Of a stretch of 64,000 nucleotides of DNA, positions 60,797 through 64,000 are shown piece by piece. This DNA is from Quadrisphaera setariae. GTDB lineage: Bacteria; Actinomycetota; Actinomycetes; Actinomycetales; Quadrisphaeraceae. The position numbers and the translations under genes are program-made. The stretch is taken from positions 305,742 to 369,741 of the forward strand of contig NZ_VKAC01000005.1 in NCBI RefSeq assembly GCF_008041935.1. The letters run 5' to 3'. A model generated the notes under the pieces. It was not told the origin of the DNA, did no database searches, and was given only the letters and a program-made list of their open reading frames with translations. Within the stretch, counting starts at the first letter, position 1, and every line of letters begins with the position of its first letter.

Positions 60797-62131
60797 GTGC
60801 CGTCTGACCCGATCGCTGCCCCGGCGAGGTTCACCGCGCTCGAGGTGCACGACGTGCGCTTCCCGACCTCGGAGCACCTGGACGGGTCGGACGCCATGAA
60901 CCCCGAGCCGGACTACTCCGCCGCCTACGCGGTCCTGCACACCGACGCCGGGGACGGGTTGGAGGGGCACTCGCTGGCCTTCACCACGGGCCGCGGCAAC
61001 GACATCCAGTCCGCCGCCATCCAGGCCCTCGAGCAGTGGGTGGTGGGGCGGCGCGTCGACGAGGTCCTGGGCGACCTGGGCGCCTTCTCCCGGGAGATGG
61101 TCCACGAGCCCCAGCTGCGCTGGCTCGGCCCGGAGAAGGGCGTCGTCCAGATGGCCGTCGGCGCCGTTCTCAACGCCGCCTGGGACCTGCGCGCCAAGCG
61201 CGCCGGGCAGCCGCTGTGGCAGCACCTGGCCCGCCTCGACGTCGAGGAGCTGCTCGACCTCGTCGACTTCCGCTGGCTCACCGACGCCATGACCCGCGCC
61301 GAGGCGAAGGCGGTCCTCACCCGGGCGCTGCCGGGCCGCGAGGAGCGCGAGGCCCTGCTGCTGGAGCGCGGCTACCCGGCCTACACGACCACCCCGGGCT
61401 GGCTGGGCTACTCCGACGACAAGCTGGAGCGCCTGGCCCGCGAGGCCGTGGCCGACGGCTTCACGCAGATCAAGCTCAAGGTGGGCGCCGACCTCACCGA
61501 CGACGTCCGCCGCATGAAGGTGGCCCGCGCCGCCGTCGGCGACGACATCAGGATCGCCGTCGACGCCAACCAGCGCTGGGACGTCGGGCAGGCGATCGCG
61601 TGGATGCACGCCCTGGCGCCCTACGAGCCGTACTGGATCGAGGAGCCCACCAGCCCCGACGACGTGCTCGGGCACGCCACCGTGCGCCGCGCGGTGCACC
61701 CGATCAAGGTGGCGACCGGCGAGCACGTGGCCAACCGCGTGGTGTTCAAGCAGCTGCTGCAGCTGCGCGCCGTCGACGTCGTCCAGATCGACGCCGCCCG
61801 CGTGGCGGGCGTCAACGAGAACCTCGCGATCCTGCTGATGGCCGCCCACCACGGCGTGCCCGTCTGCCCGCACGCCGGAGGCGTCGGCCTGTGCGAGATG
61901 GTCCAGCACCTCTCGATGACCGACTTCGTGGCGATCTCCGGCACGTGGGCCGACCGCGTGGTGGAGCACGTCGACCACCTGCACGAGCACTTCGTCACAC
62001 CGGTCCAGCTCGAGCGGGGCCGCTACCGCGCACCGCTCGCGCCCGGCGGTGGTGGCGAGATGCACGCCGCGTCCGTGGCCGACTACACCTTCCCCGACGG
62101 CCCGCAGTGGAGGGCGCGTGGCGCCCGCTGA
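60797..62131 (+). CDS. fucD: L-fuconate dehydratase (enolase superfamily)
   Basis: A 444-residue enolase-superfamily acid-sugar dehydratase of the mandelate-racemase type. The catalytic KxK is IKLKVG at 225-230, metal ligands lie in VDANQRWD near 255, [10 protein letters not shown] near 280 and ATGEHVANR near 305, and the second base is the His of [18 protein letters not shown] near 357. Those last segments and [20 protein letters not shown] near 22 are characteristic of L-fuconate dehydratases. It makes 2-keto-3-deoxy-L-fuconate. GTG 60797 follows CTGGAGG. First gene of the plus-strand fucose operon. Confidence 0.93.
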   Translation: MPSDPIAAPARFTALEVHDVRFPTSEHLDGSDAMNPEPDYSAAYAVLHTDAGDGLEGHSLAFTTGRGNDIQSAAIQALEQWVVGRRVDEVLGDLGAFSREMVHEPQLRWLGPEKGVVQMAVGAVLNAAWDLRAKRAGQPLWQHLARLDVEELLDLVDFRWLTDAMTRAEAKAVLTRALPGREEREALLLERGYPAYTTTPGWLGYSDDKLERLAREAVADGFTQIKLKVGADLTDDVRRMKVARAAVGDDIRIAVDANQRWDVGQAIAWMHALAPYEPYWIEEPTSPDDVLGHATVRRAVHPIKVATGEHVANRVVFKQLLQLRAVDVVQIDAARVAGVNENLAILLMAAHHGVPVCPHAGGVGLCEMVQHLSMTDFVAISGTWADRVVEHVDHLHEHFVTPVQLERGRYRAPLAPGGGGEMHAASVADYTFPDGPQWRARGAR

Positions 62132-63110
62132 CGGCACCCCTGGTCCGGTGGGCGTCCACGGCGCCGGCGACGGCCGCGACGGAGAGGGCGTCCAGCCGCC
62201 CGCAGCCGTCCCGGCGGCGCCCGCCGTGGACGCCCACCACCACCTGTGGGACCCAGCCGACCCCGGTCAGGACTGGCTGGCGGCTCCGGAGCACACCGCC
62301 ATCGACAGGACCTTCACAGCGGACGACCTCCGAGAGGCCGCCGCCGGAGGCGTCGACGGACGCGCGCTGGGCGCCACCGTGGTGGTCCAGTCCGTCTGCA
62401 CGCTCGCGGAGAGCCGCGCGCTGCTCGCGACGGCCGCGGCCGACCCGCTGCTCGCCGGTGTCGTCGGCTGGGTGGACCTCACCGGCGACGTCGTCGGTCA
62501 GCTCGACCAGCTGCGCTCCGGCCCCGGCGGGGAGCTGCTGGTGGGCGTGCGGCACCTCGTGCAGGGGGAGGCCGACCCCTCCTGGGTGCTGCGCGACGAC
62601 GTGCAGCGCGGCCTGCGGGGGCTGGCCGGCCACGGCCTCGCCTTCGACCTGCTGGTCCGCCAGCCGCAGCGCGCCGCCGGTGTCGAGGGCGCGCGCCGCG
62701 CCGCGGAGCACGGGCTGGTGACCGTGCTCGACCACGCCGGGAAGCCCGACGTGCGCCCCGGCGCCCCCTCGGGGGCGCTGGACGCCTGGTGCGACGAGGT
62801 GCGGGCCCTCGCCGGGGTGGAGGGCTCGGTCTGCAAGGTGTCGGGCGTGGTCAGCGAGGTGGGCGACGCCGGTCGGGACGACGACGCCGTGCGCCGCGTC
62901 CTCGACGTCCTGCTGGACGCCTTCGGCCCGCAGCGCCTGGCCTTCGGCTCCGACTGGCCCGTGTGCCTGCTCACCTCCTCCTGGAGGGGGTGGGCCGACC
63001 TCGTGGCCGAGCACGCGGAGCAGCTCGCGCCCGCTGAGCGGGACGCCCTCTTCGGGGAGACGGCCCACCGCGCCTACCGCCTGCCCACCCGAGCCACCAG
63101 CACCACCTGA
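62118..63110 (+). CDS. Amidohydrolase, probable L-fuconolactone lactonase
   Basis: A 330-residue amidohydrolase-2 family enzyme. The N-terminal metal motif is [11 protein letters not shown] near 37, GVRHLVQGE near 138 is a family mark, and the C-terminal metal Asp lies in [15 protein letters not shown] near 275. Members next to fucD hydrolyse L-fucono-lactone to L-fuconate. A Pro/Ala-rich start of about 35 residues is atypical; GTG 62118 has GGAGGG in front and overlaps fucD by 14 bases. Confidence 0.88.
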   Translation: MAPADGTPGPVGVHGAGDGRDGEGVQPPAAVPAAPAVDAHHHLWDPADPGQDWLAAPEHTAIDRTFTADDLREAAAGGVDGRALGATVVVQSVCTLAESRALLATAAADPLLAGVVGWVDLTGDVVGQLDQLRSGPGGELLVGVRHLVQGEADPSWVLRDDVQRGLRGLAGHGLAFDLLVRQPQRAAGVEGARRAAEHGLVTVLDHAGKPDVRPGAPSGALDAWCDEVRALAGVEGSVCKVSGVVSEVGDAGRDDDAVRRVLDVLLDAFGPQRLAFGSDWPVCLLTSSWRGWADLVAEHAEQLAPAERDALFGETAHRAYRLPTRATSTT

Positions 63111-63119
63111 GGAGACCGA

Positions 63120-63581
63120 GTGATCGCCGGACGACTCGTCCACCCGCCGCTGCTCGCGGCGCTCGCCGCTGCCGGACACGGCGCGACCGTGCTCCTGTGC
63201 GACGCGCACTACCCCGCCACCACGGCCGTCGGCCCGAACGCGCAGCGGGTGCACCTCAACCTCGCGCCCGGCCTGCTGGACGCCTCCGCCGTGCTCGACG
63301 TGCTGCTCGACGCCCTCCCGGTGGAGGCGGCCGCCGTCATGGTGCCGCCGGACGGGTCCGACTCCGCCGCCGTCACCGCCCACCGGGCTCGGCTCGCGCA
63401 GGTCGGAGAGGTGCCCGTCACCGCTCTCGACCGCCACGCGTTCTACGCCGCGGCCAAGGGCGAGGACCTGGCCGTCGTCGTCGTCACCGGTGACGTGCGG
63501 CAGTACGCCAACCTGCTGCTGACCGTGGGTGTGCAGGGCGTCTCCGCCGCTGACTCCGCCTCCGGGAAGGCCGTGCTGTGA
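63120..63581 (+). CDS. fucU: L-fucose mutarotase, FucU/RbsD family
   Basis: A 153-residue FucU/RbsD-family protein that interconverts alpha and beta anomers of L-fucose. The family pattern is HPPLLAALAAAGHGATVLLCDAHYPA near 8, TTAVGPNAQRVHLNLAPG near 35, and the C-terminal TGDVRQYANLLLTVGV. It is cytoplasmic. It starts at GTG after GAGGAGACC, nine bases after the lactonase stop, and supplies the beta anomer to the fucose dehydrogenase step. Confidence 0.92.
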   Translation: MIAGRLVHPPLLAALAAAGHGATVLLCDAHYPATTAVGPNAQRVHLNLAPGLLDASAVLDVLLDALPVEAAAVMVPPDGSDSAAVTAHRARLAQVGEVPVTALDRHAFYAAAKGEDLAVVVVTGDVRQYANLLLTVGVQGVSAADSASGKAVL

Positions 63582-63601
63582 GCGCCGAGGAGGAGACCCT
63601 G

Positions 63602-64000
63602 ATGAGGGCTGCGCAGTACCGCGGTGGCGGAGTGGTGGCCGCCGGGGACGTCGAGCGGCGTCCGCCCGGTCCGGGTGAGGTGGAGGTCGCCCCGGCGTTC
63701 ACCGGGATCTGCGGCACCGACCTGCACATCGCCGCGGGCCACATGGACGCCCGGGTGAGCATCCCGGCGGTGATCGGGCACGAGACCGCCGGGCGCGTCA
63801 GCGCCGTCGGTCAGGGCGTGACGGGGTGGTCGGTGGGGGATGCGGTGACGGTGATGCCGCTGCGCCCGGACGGGACCTGCGCGGCGTGCCGGGCTGGGCA
63901 CGGGCACGTGTGCGAGGCGATGGACTTCATCGGCATCGACTCACCCGGTGCGCTGGCGCAGCGGTGGGTGGTGCCTGAGCACACCCTGATCGCCCTGCCG
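63602..64000 (+). CDS. Zinc-dependent alcohol dehydrogenase (3' end cut)
   Basis: The first 133 residues of a medium-chain dehydrogenase. FTGICGTDLHIAAGHMD carries the catalytic zinc Cys, IGHETAGRVSAVGQGV the catalytic His-Glu, and CAACRAGHGHVC three of the four structural-zinc Cys; the first Cys position appears to be Asp. In this operon it may oxidise L-fucose or 2-keto-3-deoxy-L-fuconate (inference). ATG 63602 follows GAGGAGGAG; a GTG at 63578 overlapping the fucU stop is the alternative. The gene continues beyond the window. Confidence 0.88.
   Translation, partial: MRAAQYRGGGVVAAGDVERRPPGPGEVEVAPAFTGICGTDLHIAAGHMDARVSIPAVIGHETAGRVSAVGQGVTGWSVGDAVTVMPLRPDGTCAACRAGHGHVCEAMDFIGIDSPGALAQRWVVPEHTLIALP

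Noticed and set aside
1..64000. tRNA or rRNA genes, CRISPR arrays, transposases, integrases or phage genes
   Set aside because: None was recognised. The repeats seen are short, intergenic or intragenic, and lack regular spacer structure. A dedicated tRNA scan was not possible.

Overview
The window is very GC-rich, with dense gene packing, frequent GTG starts and many 4-base stop/start overlaps. It carries actinobacterial features: PucR and FCD-type GntR regulators, LysM-NlpC/P60 wall hydrolase, twin-arginine signal peptides, and sugar ABC operons that lack their own ATPase. A chemoreceptor with a motility-sigma-like promoter suggests a motile high-GC actinomycete. Something near Kineosporiales is a guess from gene content only. 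I found no tRNA, rRNA, CRISPR array, insertion sequence or prophage.

Layout. (1) 1-8016, plus strand: a tellurite/Ter-type stress island with TelA, an unrecognised 170-residue protein, two TerD-type proteins (one with a DLDLS-repeat tail), a CitE-like lyase, a large phosphoribosyltransferase-TRSP-StiP fusion and a HAD phosphatase. The last three match the proposed biosynthetic module of Ter systems. (2) 8105-11001: a Tat-exported GH26-like protein and a chemoreceptor. (3) 10998-18974, minus strand: a catabolic operon with a cytosine/purine-type permease, a stand-alone HyuA-like protein, three tandem DUF917 paralogues and PucR. (4) 19129-22982: NlpC/P60 hydrolase, a GAF-GGDEF-GAF-EAL-like protein with a degenerate EAL domain, and a DedA protein. 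(5) 23172-30408: a complete dipeptide/oligopeptide ABC operon plus a Nudix hydrolase.

(6) 30574-43573: an L-rhamnose regulon. It contains a GH78 rhamnosidase, the operon rhaI / bifunctional aldolase-dehydrogenase / rhaB, a LacI-family regulator and an ABC importer. Near-identical TGAA-centred operators sit at the start sites of three promoters. (7) 43617-48671: a TIGR02206 membrane protein, a heparinase II/III-like protein, a ThuA-like protein, and a MerR regulator with a membrane protein. (8) 48749-53418: a LacI-family regulator divergent from two tandem GH51 arabinofuranosidases that show signs of gene conversion. (9) 53509-64000: an L-fucose regulon with two GH29 fucosidases, an ABC importer, a GntR regulator, and a divergent non-phosphorylative pathway (fuconate dehydratase, lactonase, FucU mutarotase, and a zinc alcohol dehydrogenase cut by the window edge). 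The repressor site ACATCSGATGA appears on both sides of gntR.

Taken together, the right half looks like equipment for importing short plant or algal oligosaccharides and cutting them inside the cell: the GH78, GH51 and GH29 enzymes all lack signal peptides. Two deoxyhexoses are handled by different chemistry: rhamnose is phosphorylated and cleaved, fucose is oxidised and dehydrated.
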